DNA of 64,000 bases from Chryseobacterium sp. KLBC 52 (GTDB lineage Bacteria > Bacteroidota > Bacteroidia > Flavobacteriales > Weeksellaceae): the NCBI RefSeq assembly GCF_003347605.1, contig NZ_QDFZ01000002.1:1-64000 (forward strand). Direction: 5' to 3'. Below the pieces are notes generated by a model that worked only from the letters and a program-made list of their open reading frames with translations, made no database searches and had not been told where the DNA came from. Position 1 is the first letter of the stretch, and each line of letters begins with the position of its first letter. This document shows positions 8,700 to 17,061 of this stretch, piece after piece. The translations under genes and the position numbers were made by a program.

Positions 8700-10812
8700 C
8701 TTTTTTATAATTATAATGATTAATTAAAATCCTGATTTCGTTAAATTCAAAATGGCTTGGCAGTGCATTCTTCCACTCGGTTAAAGTTTCGTGTGGATTT
8801 TTATAGAATTCATCTTCAAAAGCTTTGATTTTATCCGAAGTAATGACTCTGGCGATGTCCAGCAATCCCTGTTCGGCAAATTTGGCAAGATGCCCAATAA
8901 CAGTTTCTTTCACCAGCCCTCTTTCCAAGGCAATTTCACCGATCGTTTTTCCCTGTTCAAACAGCTGGAAAGTTAAAACCTGTGACGGAACTTTAGCAAT
9001 TTTCAGATTGATTTCCTTGTCATTTTTTTCATCTAAAAGTTTCGTTTCAAGCAAATGAATATCTCTGAGACTGTTCAGATATTCTTCAATGTCTTCCAGC
9101 CAGCTTTTAAATTCTTCATTATATTGTTTTAAGCCTTTTGCACCTTTTATTTCGGCATAAAATTCTTTTAAAGGATCAAAAATTTTATTTCTGGTTTCTG
9201 TAAAGAAGAAATTAACAGCGCCTTTTGATTTGCTCTCAATTTCGGACCATTCTTCTTTCTGCTCAATAAAATTATTAACCTTCTGAAAAATGATTCGTTC
9301 CAGTTTTTCAAATATTTTTCCAAGATTTACCGCTTCATGCTTCAACTGAAGATAAAGCTGCTTGGTTTTAACATGGTCAATATTCTTGGTAACAATGGAA
9401 AGGTTATTCCACTCTTCCACTTCTTTCAAAAACCATGTACAGTCTAATGTTCGCAATACTTTTCTGATGCTGTAATCATATTTTTCCTGATTAAGGATCG
9501 CTTCAACATGATCATTGGCAATCGTATCTGTGTGGAAATGCAAAATCCTGTTATCTTTAAAAATAACTTCAGGAGTAATTTTTGATTTTAAAACAATTCC
9601 CTCCAATGTTCTGCAACGGGATAAAGCTACATAGACCTGACCGGCAGTAAAACTCTTTCCGGCATCAATAATCACTTTATCAAACGTTAATCCCTGACTT
9701 TTATGAATCGTAACCGCCCATGCTAATTTGATGGGAAACTGCTCGAAACTTCCCAACACTTCCTCTTTGATATTTTTATCCGTGTCAAGGAAATATTTTT
9801 TCTGTTCCCAGGTTTCTCTTTTGACAACAATTTCTCTTTCACTTTCATCCAGTACAACACGGATTTCATTTTCATCCAATCCAATGATTTCACCCAGTTT
9901 TCCGTTAAAATATTTCTTTTCACCAGAAATATCATTTCGGATAAACATGATCTGCGCTCCAATTTTCAGTTCTAAAAATTGTTCATTCGGAAATTGGTTT
10001 TCTTTGAAATCACCGACCAATTTAGCTTCATACACCTGAGGATCAACTTTTATTTCTGTCAGTTTCTCCTGATTGATCTCGTCTGCCATTTTGTTGTGAG
10101 AACACAGATATACATAAGACTCTTTTCCCATATCAAAGTCAGGATCATACCTTTCATTGAGATGATCAAAGTCTATATTATCCACATCGCCGTCACGGAT
10201 CGCATTCAGAATTTCCAGAAACTCTTCGTCAGATTGCCTGTACACTTTTGTCAGTTCAATGGTGACGATAGGAATTTCTTTAATGGCATGGCTGTCAAAA
10301 AAGAAGGGCGAGTTGTAATACATTTTCAAAATGTGCTCATCCCTCACTACCGGAGGAAGCTGATACAAATCCCCGATAAAAAACATTTGTACCCCTCCAA
10401 ATCTCTGGTTATTCCTTCTGATGAATCTCAAAGAAAAATCCATCATATCCAGAACATCAGCCCTCAGCATTGAAACCTCATCAATGATAATGATTTCAAC
10501 TTCTCGCAGAAGTTTCAGTTTGTCTTTACGGTATTTGAAATGAGGCATCAGATCGGCAATATTATTGGCCAAACTGGTATCTATCCTTTCTGTAGTAGGA
10601 AGAAAGGTTCTTAGCGGCAGTCCAAACATGGAATGGATGGTTACTCCTCCTGCATTAATGGCAGCAATCCCCGTGGGAGCCACTACAATATGCTTTTTCT
10701 TGGTACGCCTTACAAAATCATTAAGAAATGTCGTCTTTCCTGTTCCAGCTTTCCCGGTTAAAAAAACGCTTCTGTTTGTATATTCTATTAAGTCAAAAAA
10801 ATGATTATTCAT
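8686..10812 (-). CDS. PIF1/RecD-like superfamily 1 helicase with C-terminal helix-turn-helix
   Basis: A 708-residue helicase. Walker A (GKAGTGKTTFL) is near residues 17-27 and Walker B IIIDEVSML near 110, with the glutamine motif GDLYQLPPV. Later motifs include the UvrD/RecD C-terminal AWAVTIHKSQGLTFDKV and VALSRCRTLEG, typical of PIF1-like and RecD2-like helicases. A long linker leads to a helix-turn-helix near residues 620-655 (GKTIGEIALERGLVKETVIG), as in RecQ/WRN-associated HTH tails. The first ATG, at 10812, is chosen because the TATTTTTG promoter ends six bases before it; an in-frame TTG at 10821 would sit inside the promoter. Role in DNA repair or G4 unwinding is inferred. Confidence 0.87.
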   Translation of the reverse strand: MNNHFFDLIEYTNRSVFLTGKAGTGKTTFLNDFVRRTKKKHIVVAPTGIAAINAGGVTIHSMFGLPLRTFLPTTERIDTSLANNIADLMPHFKYRKDKLKLLREVEIIIIDEVSMLRADVLDMMDFSLRFIRRNNQRFGGVQMFFIGDLYQLPPVVRDEHILKMYYNSPFFFDSHAIKEIPIVTIELTKVYRQSDEEFLEILNAIRDGDVDNIDFDHLNERYDPDFDMGKESYVYLCSHNKMADEINQEKLTEIKVDPQVYEAKLVGDFKENQFPNEQFLELKIGAQIMFIRNDISGEKKYFNGKLGEIIGLDENEIRVVLDESEREIVVKRETWEQKKYFLDTDKNIKEEVLGSFEQFPIKLAWAVTIHKSQGLTFDKVIIDAGKSFTAGQVYVALSRCRTLEGIVLKSKITPEVIFKDNRILHFHTDTIANDHVEAILNQEKYDYSIRKVLRTLDCTWFLKEVEEWNNLSIVTKNIDHVKTKQLYLQLKHEAVNLGKIFEKLERIIFQKVNNFIEQKEEWSEIESKSKGAVNFFFTETRNKIFDPLKEFYAEIKGAKGLKQYNEEFKSWLEDIEEYLNSLRDIHLLETKLLDEKNDKEINLKIAKVPSQVLTFQLFEQGKTIGEIALERGLVKETVIGHLAKFAEQGLLDIARVITSDKIKAFEDEFYKNPHETLTEWKNALPSHFEFNEIRILINHYNYKKEKNS

Positions 10813-10818
10813 CTTCGT

Positions 10819-10826
10819 CAAAAATA
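10819..10826 (-). promoter_or_regulatory. -7 promoter element of the PIF1-like helicase (TATTTTTG)
   Basis: Minus-strand TATTTTTG followed by six bases and the ATG; it predicts a leaderless or near-leaderless mRNA and fixes the start codon. Confidence 0.7.
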
Positions 10827-10894
10827 CGGAAATGAATTTGAATTTCTTACCTTGGCATAAGTTTTGAAAATTCTTAAAAAGAAAAAAGTTTATT

Positions 10895-11347
10895 GTGAAA
10901 AAATTATTCTTTCATATCCCGGCAATAGTATTGTGTACTACATTAACTTTAGTTTCGTGTAATACATCAAAGAATGCCAATACCAATCTTCCTATTGATA
11001 TTGCTGACAGGCCTGCTGACGAAGACAGTCAGAAATATGAACAGGCACAGCTGGATAGATTAAAAGCTTCTATTGAATCTGAAGTATCAGGAGAAAAATG
11101 TACGGATGCCAGCGACTGGGCGTTTGCTCCTATGGGATCAAAAGCCTGCGGCGGACCTCAGCAATACATTGCCTATCCCAAGAAAATAGAAGCGACTTTC
11201 TTACCAAGGGTGAATGAGTATACGGATAAAGTGAAAGCTTTTAATGAAAAGTATAATATTACGTCTGACTGTATGATGATCGAGCCGCCTACATCACTCA
11301 AATGTGTCAATGGTAAGATCAGACTTATCACGCCGGATAATAATTAA
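10895..11347 (+). CDS. Small Cys-containing lipoprotein of unknown function
   Basis: A 150-residue protein beginning at GTG with a lipoprotein signal (TLVSC near residue 22). The mature part carries conserved-looking elements: CTDASDWAFAPMGSKACGG, QQYIAYPKK, and a C-terminal pair of cysteines around PPTSLKCVNG. Four mature cysteines besides the lipidated one suggest disulfides in the periplasm or at the surface. No catalytic motif is recognised. There is no in-frame ATG that keeps the signal, so GTG is the likely start. It is divergent from the helicase with ~80 bases between, and followed by a good terminator. Confidence 0.75.
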   Translation: MKKLFFHIPAIVLCTTLTLVSCNTSKNANTNLPIDIADRPADEDSQKYEQAQLDRLKASIESEVSGEKCTDASDWAFAPMGSKACGGPQQYIAYPKKIEATFLPRVNEYTDKVKAFNEKYNITSDCMMIEPPTSLKCVNGKIRLITPDNN

Positions 11348-11376
11348 CAATAAAGCAAAGGTTCTATATCAAATCG

Positions 11377-11404
11377 AAAAAGCTCTGTTTCAGAACAGAG
11401 CTTT
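11377..11404 (+). terminator. Terminator after the small lipoprotein gene
   Basis: Arms AAAAGCTCTGTT (11377-11388) and AACAGAGCTTTT (11393-11404) with a TCAG loop. Confidence 0.88.
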
Positions 11405-11445
11405 TATATTTATTTTAACTAGATCAATAAGTGAATTTTGCTTCG

Positions 11446-11509
11446 CAAGTGAATAGTGAATTCTGATCGCAAAATAATTGACAAGCGCAGCGAATTGACT
11501 ATTCACTTG
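11446..11509. repeat. Inverted repeat built from heptamer AGTGAAT
   Basis: Arms of 17 bases (11446-11462 and 11493-11509) match with one difference. The left arm is two AGTGAAT heptamers and the right arm is the reverse complement (ATTGACT, ATTCACT). It lies between two convergent genes and lacks a T tail, so it is not an ordinary terminator. Confidence 0.75.
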
Positions 11510-11514
11510 ACCTC

Positions 11515-12051
11515 CTAAAATTGATGATCCTTCACATTCTCCTTATACCATGATGAATATTTCACATAGTTATCTGCAATTCTGTTCACTTCTCCTTCCA
11601 GTAACTGGGCATTGATATCTTTGATTTTTCTTGCAGGAACTCCTCCCCAGACTTCTCCGGATTTAATGTGAGTTCCCTGAGTCACTACAGAACCTGCTCC
11701 TACAATGGAGTTTTCTTCTACCAGACAGTCGTCCATCACAATAGCTCCCATCCCGATCAGTACATTGTCTTTAATGGTACATCCATGAACAATGGCATTA
11801 TGTCCTATAGAAACATTGTTCCCTATATTCAAAGGATATTTCTGATACGTACAGTGCAGCATTGCATTATCCTGAACATTCACCTTGTCACCCATCTTGA
11901 TATAGTGAACATCACCTCTGATCACTGCATTATACCAGACACTGCAGTCTTTTCCCATTGTAACATCGCCAATAATAGTTGCCGTTTCTGCTAAAAAAGT
12001 ATTCTCTCCGATCTGTGGTGCTTTTCCTAAAAGCTGTTTTATTAGTGCCAT
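11515..12051 (-). CDS. Gamma carbonic anhydrase family protein
   Basis: A 178-residue left-handed beta-helix protein made of hexapeptide repeats (for example VTMGKDCSVWYNAVIRGD, NIGNNVSIGHNAIVHGC, NVLIGMGAIVMDDC). The histidines of the zinc site are present (HCTYQ, IGHNAIVHG). The family includes YrdA/CaiE-type trimers, some with carbonic anhydrase activity. The start is placed at ATG 12051 (MALIKQLLG), which matches the family N-terminus; an upstream in-frame ATG at 12084 adds residues unlike the family. Upstream lies a heptamer-rich spacer. Confidence 0.88.
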   Translation of the reverse strand: MALIKQLLGKAPQIGENTFLAETATIIGDVTMGKDCSVWYNAVIRGDVHYIKMGDKVNVQDNAMLHCTYQKYPLNIGNNVSIGHNAIVHGCTIKDNVLIGMGAIVMDDCLVEENSIVGAGSVVTQGTHIKSGEVWGGVPARKIKDINAQLLEGEVNRIADNYVKYSSWYKENVKDHQF

Positions 12052-12112
12052 AATATTAATTTGAAAATGTGAAAATGTGCCCAATTGAAAATTAAAATAT
12101 ACTATCTTTTCT

Positions 12113-12180
12113 GATATCTAACTTCTAAATTACAGTGATAGCAAAAATCTAACTCTCAATTTTCAGCTTCTAACTTCTAA
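12113..12180. repeat. Heptamer repeats TTCTAAC/ATCTAAC
   Basis: Seven-base units ATCTAAC, TTCTAAA and later ATCTAAC, TCTCAAT, TTTCAGC, TTCTAAC, TTCTAAT fill the spacer between the gamma-carbonic anhydrase and nifU genes. The unit is the same word seen on the right side of the array after gmk. Confidence 0.7.
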
Positions 12181-12184
12181 TGCG

Positions 12185-12192
12185 TATTTTTG
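12185..12192 (+). promoter_or_regulatory. -7 promoter element of the nifU-like operon (TATTTTTG)
   Basis: TATTTTTG, 21 bases before the ATG at 12214. It lies downstream of the alternative in-frame TTG position, supporting the later start. Confidence 0.7.
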
Positions 12193-12213
12193 TATCTCAA
12201 ATTTAACGAAAAA

Positions 12214-13092
12214 ATGCGTACCGTACTTATAGAACCAACTGAAAACCCAAAAGTGATGAAATTTGTAGCAGATTACAATCTCATCCCAGGGTCTTTAGAA
12301 CTGGACAGAAATTCAGATATTTCGGAAATTCCTATGGCACAGGAACTTTTCAATTATCCTTTTGTGGAAAGAGTTTTCATTACCGCTAATTTTGTAGCTG
12401 TGGCAAAACAGGATACCATAGAATGGGAACATGTAGCTGAAAGTCTGAAAAATGTAATTGAGGATGAATTACTGGCCAACCCGAGAATTTATCTTCAGAA
12501 GAAAAAAGAAATGTATCAGATTTATGCTGAAATGACTCCGAATCCGAATGTAATGAAGTTTGTATCAAGCAAACTGCTGATGGATGGTTTTGTAGAAGTA
12601 AAATCGAAAGAAGCTGCTGAGGAAGTTCCTTTGGCGCTGGCTATTTTTAAAGAGTTTGATTTTGCTACGGAAGTTTTCATTTCAGACAATTTTGTAGCCG
12701 TTACAAGAGATAATTCTGTAGAATGGCACCAGGTGATGATGACTGTTCGTGCGCTTATCGCCGAATATCTCCAGAACGGAGGTGAAATTTCAAAAATCGA
12801 ACCTCAGAAACACGAAAACCCAGTTGAGAAAATTATCAACAGAGATTATACTGAAGATGAGCAGAAAATTTCTGACATTTTAAATGAATATGTAGCTCCT
12901 GCCGTAGAAAATGATGGTGGAAAAATTTCTCTGATGGAATATGATCAGGAAAGCAAAACAGCAAAAATGCTTCTACAGGGTGCATGCTCTGGCTGCCCAA
13001 GCTCTACTGCTACTTTGAAAAACGGAATTGAAAATATCTTAAAACAATTCGTTCCGGACCTGGTAGAAAGAGTGGAAGCCGTAAACGGATAA
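12214..13092 (+). CDS. NifU family Fe-S scaffold protein with two N-terminal Nfu domains
   Basis: A 292-residue iron-sulfur cluster carrier. Residues 1-~85 and ~100-190 are two tandem Nfu N-terminal domains, shown by the repeated pattern (E/A)xTxNPxVMKF, VPLALAIF or IPMAQELF, and VFIxxNFVAV. Residues ~210-292 form the NifU C-terminal domain with the cluster-binding CSGC at 258-261. It likely delivers 4Fe-4S clusters to client enzymes. It heads a run of three co-directional genes with an FMN reductase and ferrochelatase, linking it to iron and redox metabolism. The start follows the TATTTTTG promoter. Confidence 0.9.
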   Translation: MRTVLIEPTENPKVMKFVADYNLIPGSLELDRNSDISEIPMAQELFNYPFVERVFITANFVAVAKQDTIEWEHVAESLKNVIEDELLANPRIYLQKKKEMYQIYAEMTPNPNVMKFVSSKLLMDGFVEVKSKEAAEEVPLALAIFKEFDFATEVFISDNFVAVTRDNSVEWHQVMMTVRALIAEYLQNGGEISKIEPQKHENPVEKIINRDYTEDEQKISDILNEYVAPAVENDGGKISLMEYDQESKTAKMLLQGACSGCPSSTATLKNGIENILKQFVPDLVERVEAVNG

Positions 13093-13102
13093 AACAGTTA
13101 AA

Positions 13103-13630
13103 ATGCCTCCCGGAAAGAAAATTTTGGTGATCATTGGAAGTGCTTCGGCAAATTCCAGCAATCAGAAACTGATGGAACAGGTGCTGGAAAATATGGACAA
13201 TACAGACTGTCAGATGTATACTGATCTGGCTTTCCTTCCCCATTTTGATACAGCATTAACGGATAATCATACTCCTGAAGAAGTTCTGAAAATCAGAGAA
13301 GATATTAAAAATGCTTCAGGGGTAATATTTTCCACACCGGAATATATTTTCAGTATCCCGGGAAGAGTAAAAAATCTGTTGGAGTGGTGTGTTTCCACAA
13401 CGGTATTTTCTGAAAAACCAGTTGCTGTGATTACCGCTTCTGCCAGTGGAGAAAGAGGTCACGAAGAGTTATTATTAATTTTAAAAACTCTTGGAGCTGT
13501 AACAGATGATAAACATCAGGCATTAATAAAAGGGATAAAAGGCAAATTTGACGGCAATGGCTTACTGGAAAGTAATACCTTTGCCAAAGTATTAAAATTA
13601 GTAACAGATTTTACAAGTTCTGTTTCATAA
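13103..13630 (+). CDS. NADPH-dependent FMN reductase
   Basis: A 175-residue flavodoxin-like reductase. The N-terminal phosphate loop GSASANSSN binds FMN, and STPEYIFSIPGRVKNLLEW is the typical family segment, with the later TASASGERGHEELLLIL. Relatives include azoreductase/chromate reductase types. The physiological acceptor is unknown. The gene starts 10 bases after nifU and ends 15 bases before ferrochelatase, so the three are very probably one operon. Confidence 0.88.
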   Translation: MPPGKKILVIIGSASANSSNQKLMEQVLENMDNTDCQMYTDLAFLPHFDTALTDNHTPEEVLKIREDIKNASGVIFSTPEYIFSIPGRVKNLLEWCVSTTVFSEKPVAVITASASGERGHEELLLILKTLGAVTDDKHQALIKGIKGKFDGNGLLESNTFAKVLKLVTDFTSSVS

Positions 13631-13645
13631 TTAAAATTTAGAATA

Positions 13646-14674
13646 TTGAATAAGAAAGGAATTTTACTAGTCAACCTCGGATCACCGAGATCAACAGCTG
13701 TAAACGACGTAAAGGAATATCTTGATGAATTTCTGATGGATGAAAGGGTGATTGATTACCGTTGGATCTTTCGTGCCCTTCTTGTACAGGGAATTATCCT
13801 GAAAACAAGACCTGCAAAATCTGCTGAAGCCTATAAAACGGTTTGGACGGATGAAGGTTCTCCGCTGATCGTTATTACTGAACAAATCCAGAAAAAGCTT
13901 CAGAAAGTAGTAGATGTTCCTGTGGAAATCGGGATGAGATATGCACAACCAAGCATTGAAGCTGGTATCCAGAAACTTGTTGATCAGGGAGTCACTGAAA
14001 TTGTTCTTTTTCCACTATATCCTCAATATGCGATGAGTACCACGGAAACCGTGATTGAAAAGGCGGAAGAAGTGAGAAAAAAGAAGTTTCCCGGTATAAA
14101 AATTAATTATATTCAGCCTTTCTACAACAGGGATATTTATATTAACTGTCTTGCGGAAAGTATTAAAGAGAAGCTTCCTGAAAATTTCGATGCATTGCAG
14201 TTCTCTTACCATGGTGTTCCGGAAAGACATATTTATAAGACAGATCCTACGAAGACCTGTAATCTTAATGACTGTTGTTCCAGAGAGGACAATCCAAGTC
14301 ATCAGTTCTGCTACCGTCACCAATGTTATAAAACAACGCAGCTTGTCATTGATAAATTGAATTTACCTAAAGAGAAAACGATTGTTTCTTTCCAGTCAAG
14401 ATTAGGAAAAGACAAGTGGATTGAGCCTTATACCGACGAAACTCTGGAGACCATTGGCAAAAAGGGAATAAAAAACCTGGCTGTTGTATGTCCGGCATTC
14501 GTTTCCGACTGTCTTGAGACTCTGGAAGAAATTTCTGTAGAAGGAAAAGAGCAGTTCATGCATGGTGGTGGTGAAAATTTCCATTATATTCCATGTCTGA
14601 ATGATGAAGACCGATGGATTGAAGTGGTAAAAACGCTTTGTGAAGAAAAACTGAATGATTTTTATTTAGTATAA
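13646..14674 (+). CDS. hemH: Ferrochelatase
   Basis: A 342-residue enzyme that inserts Fe2+ into protoporphyrin (or coproporphyrin) in haem synthesis. Signatures are LLVNLGSPRS, the metal-binding SYHGVPERH with its histidine, QSRLGKDKWIEPYT and CPAFVSDCLETLEEI. A Cys-rich insertion at DPTKTCNLNDCC and FCYRHQC is present. No ATG or GTG gives a full N-terminus; TTG at 13646 is used, with MNKKGILLVNLG giving the right family start. It is last in the nifU-FMN reductase-hemH run, which suggests joint supply of iron, clusters and haem. Confidence 0.94.
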   Translation: MNKKGILLVNLGSPRSTAVNDVKEYLDEFLMDERVIDYRWIFRALLVQGIILKTRPAKSAEAYKTVWTDEGSPLIVITEQIQKKLQKVVDVPVEIGMRYAQPSIEAGIQKLVDQGVTEIVLFPLYPQYAMSTTETVIEKAEEVRKKKFPGIKINYIQPFYNRDIYINCLAESIKEKLPENFDALQFSYHGVPERHIYKTDPTKTCNLNDCCSREDNPSHQFCYRHQCYKTTQLVIDKLNLPKEKTIVSFQSRLGKDKWIEPYTDETLETIGKKGIKNLAVVCPAFVSDCLETLEEISVEGKEQFMHGGGENFHYIPCLNDEDRWIEVVKTLCEEKLNDFYLV

Positions 14675-14696
14675 TGTACTTTACTCAAAATATACA

Positions 14697-14727
14697 AAAG
14701 GCCGCAAGAATTCACTTGCGGTCTTTT
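14697..14727. terminator. Bidirectional terminator between hemH and the M4 protease gene
   Basis: Arms AAAAGGCCGCAAG and CTTGCGGTCTTTT enclose a short AATTCA loop, with a T tail on the plus side and the opposing A tract on the other. Confidence 0.85.
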
Positions 14728-14755
14728 CGTTAAATATATTAAAGATTTGATTTGG

Positions 14756-16708
14756 TTATTTTTTAATCAGGTTTCCTGCTTTTTCTCCGTTTACCAATAC
14801 AATATATACTCCCGGAAGAATATTGGAAGGCAGTTGGATGTTCAGTTTATTGGCTCCGTCAGTTATTTCTACTTTCTCAGAAATTTCTTTTTTACCAGTA
14901 AGACTTACCAGTTCTACAATTCCTTTTCCAGCTTTCCCTTCAAAGTTGATGGTAAATCTGTCTGTTGCTGGATTTGGGCTTATCGTATAAAGCGGTGTTT
15001 CTGCTATTGCTGTTTTTCCTGCTGCTGAAGTTCCTCCTCCTACACCTACAGCATTCCATGCATTGGTAACCTGAGTTACTTCATTACTGCCTGCTCCATA
15101 CAAATCTGCTGCTGCCTGAAGAGAATAAGTTCTCGCATTCGCATACGTAGAAGAAGAAGTAAGATAAGTCGTTAATGTTCTGTAAGCAATTGCTCCCGCT
15201 TTATCCAGTCCAATGCCAGAAACATTATAAGCAAAGCCCTTGTCATTCGTACCAGAACCTCCTGTAACTAACAGATAATACCAGAAGTTAAGGACACCTG
15301 AATTGGTATGAACCCCGCAATAATCATTAGATTGACTTGGAGTAACACAACCTGAAGTTGTGGTCGTTTTCCAATAGGTTCCCATATAAGTATCCGGCTG
15401 GCTGTATGCATTAGGATTCGCCATATTTCTGATCACGTAGTTGAAATCTTCTCCCAATGTCCAGCTTGCCTGTGTAGGTCTTGCCCAACGCTCAATGGTA
15501 TTTCCGAAGATATCTGAGAATCCTTCATTTAAAGCTCCGGATTCTCTCTGATAAGCAAGATTAGCTGTTTTAGAAGTTAGCCCGTGTGTAATTTCGTGGC
15601 CGCATACATCTATGGCTGTTAAAGGTTTTCCACCGTTTGTGGTAGAACTTCCATCCCCATAAGTCATTCTTGAACCATCCCAAAATGCATTAAAATAATT
15701 GGTAGAATAATGAACATACGATTTAATAGCGAAGTTATTGTTATCAATACTCTTACGTCCGTATTTTGTGTAGAAATAATCCACTGTCATTTCTGCTCCC
15801 CAATGCGCATCGGTAGCGTATTGGTCTTTATTGGTATTGACATTATTCCAGTTATTGTCTGTATCGGTAAAATCTACCGCAGAAGCATAGCTGGTTCCTT
15901 TTTTCAGGTTGTAAGTTTCTACTGCTGTTCCTCCATTTCTTCCTGTTTCTCTTAAACGGTAACTTCCGTTATAAGAATCTGCAGTGATGCTGCGGGTTCC
16001 GCTATATCCTGTAACGGCTGTACCTGGTGTGTTCACTTCGTGAATGATAGCATCTACTCCTAATACTTTTCCATTTTTAGCATCTACAAAAACATATTGT
16101 CTGCTTAATGGTTTTTCGGCATAGATATCAAATTTATAGGCCAGCCTTAAATCATTCAGTTTATCATCATCAGGATTTGAATAATACACCAGTTCACCTT
16201 TTGGAGCATAGCTTGCATTGGGATCGCCGGTTTCTTTTTTAAGAAAATCTTCTTCTTCTTTATTTTTCCATTTATAGGATTCTGCGCCTACAAATGACAA
16301 AGCACTCTGTAAAGCAACATTTTCAGCAAGACTGGCAGTTTTGTCAAGCCCTTTCGGAATTTTAACAACCCATTTTCCTGATTGTCCTACAATTTTACCG
16401 CCTTTTGTCTGTACCGCCATCATTCCGTATTCTACGGGAATATCATTAACGGTCTGTTGAAATCTTTGAGTTTCAAAACCTAATGCATCTTTTTCCAGCC
16501 CCAGTTTACGAGCTTGTCCCGGAGAAAGTCTCTGAGAAGCTTCGTCAAATAAAACAGGAGTTCCCTGATACGCAGGTGCATTTTTTTCAAATCTCATAAA
16601 TTCAGCATGGAGTCCGCTTTTACCCGGAACTAATTTCGATGGAGTGTTTTGTCCAAACACAAAGGAGCAGGCGGCAACACTTGCCACTAAGATAAATTTC
16701 GTTTTCAT
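14756..16708 (-). CDS. Secreted M4 family (thermolysin-like) metalloprotease with T9SS sorting domain
   Basis: A 650-residue neutral protease. A signal peptide (ending SFVFGQ) is followed by FTP and PepSY-type propeptide regions. The thermolysin zinc site is GHEITH near residue 369, with the downstream GALNEGFSDIFG carrying the third ligand Glu. The C-terminal ~75 residues begin LYTISPNPATDRFTI and end in GNLIKK, a type A T9SS sorting domain. Export by Sec and then T9SS to the medium or surface is inferred. The start at 16708 gives the signal peptide; an upstream ATG at 16771 would bury it. The enzyme family includes elastase/griselysin-like proteases. Confidence 0.92.
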   Translation of the reverse strand: MKTKFILVASVAACSFVFGQNTPSKLVPGKSGLHAEFMRFEKNAPAYQGTPVLFDEASQRLSPGQARKLGLEKDALGFETQRFQQTVNDIPVEYGMMAVQTKGGKIVGQSGKWVVKIPKGLDKTASLAENVALQSALSFVGAESYKWKNKEEEDFLKKETGDPNASYAPKGELVYYSNPDDDKLNDLRLAYKFDIYAEKPLSRQYVFVDAKNGKVLGVDAIIHEVNTPGTAVTGYSGTRSITADSYNGSYRLRETGRNGGTAVETYNLKKGTSYASAVDFTDTDNNWNNVNTNKDQYATDAHWGAEMTVDYFYTKYGRKSIDNNNFAIKSYVHYSTNYFNAFWDGSRMTYGDGSSTTNGGKPLTAIDVCGHEITHGLTSKTANLAYQRESGALNEGFSDIFGNTIERWARPTQASWTLGEDFNYVIRNMANPNAYSQPDTYMGTYWKTTTTSGCVTPSQSNDYCGVHTNSGVLNFWYYLLVTGGSGTNDKGFAYNVSGIGLDKAGAIAYRTLTTYLTSSSTYANARTYSLQAAADLYGAGSNEVTQVTNAWNAVGVGGGTSAAGKTAIAETPLYTISPNPATDRFTINFEGKAGKGIVELVSLTGKKEISEKVEITDGANKLNIQLPSNILPGVYIVLVNGEKAGNLIKK

Positions 16709-17003
16709 ATTAATATTGGTTGATTGCGGTGACGAATTTATAAACTTTTCACAATAAAACAACAAAAACAATGAATAAAATTCAATTGATATTATAAATC
16801 AATAAATAAAACACAATAATGATTTTAAAAAAAAGAAAATTATTTAAATATAATTTTTCAACAATGTGAATTTTATGTTAAAATATTTAATTAAAATCAA
16901 AATTTTGTGAATTATTTTTTTTCACTATGCAGTGCATTATATTGTAGAAAATTAATAGTAATCTAAGATTTGAGTGATTAATTATTTCCAATACGAGCAA
17001 AAA
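16709..17003. other. AT-rich spacer upstream of the M4 protease gene
   Basis: About 300 bases with no ORF of interest and strong A/T runs. No exact TAnnTTTG is seen on the minus strand. It should hold the protease promoter, but I cannot place it. Confidence 0.5.
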
Positions 17004-17035
17004 AATAGGACTATCTTAAGAGACAGCCCTATTTT
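17004..17035 (-). terminator. Terminator of the T9SS plug gene
   Basis: AATAGGACTATCT and AGACAGCCCTATT pair with G-U steps around a small loop; the minus strand then enters a T run. Confidence 0.7.
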
Positions 17036-17061
17036 ATATGTATATTTTAAATTATAATTAC

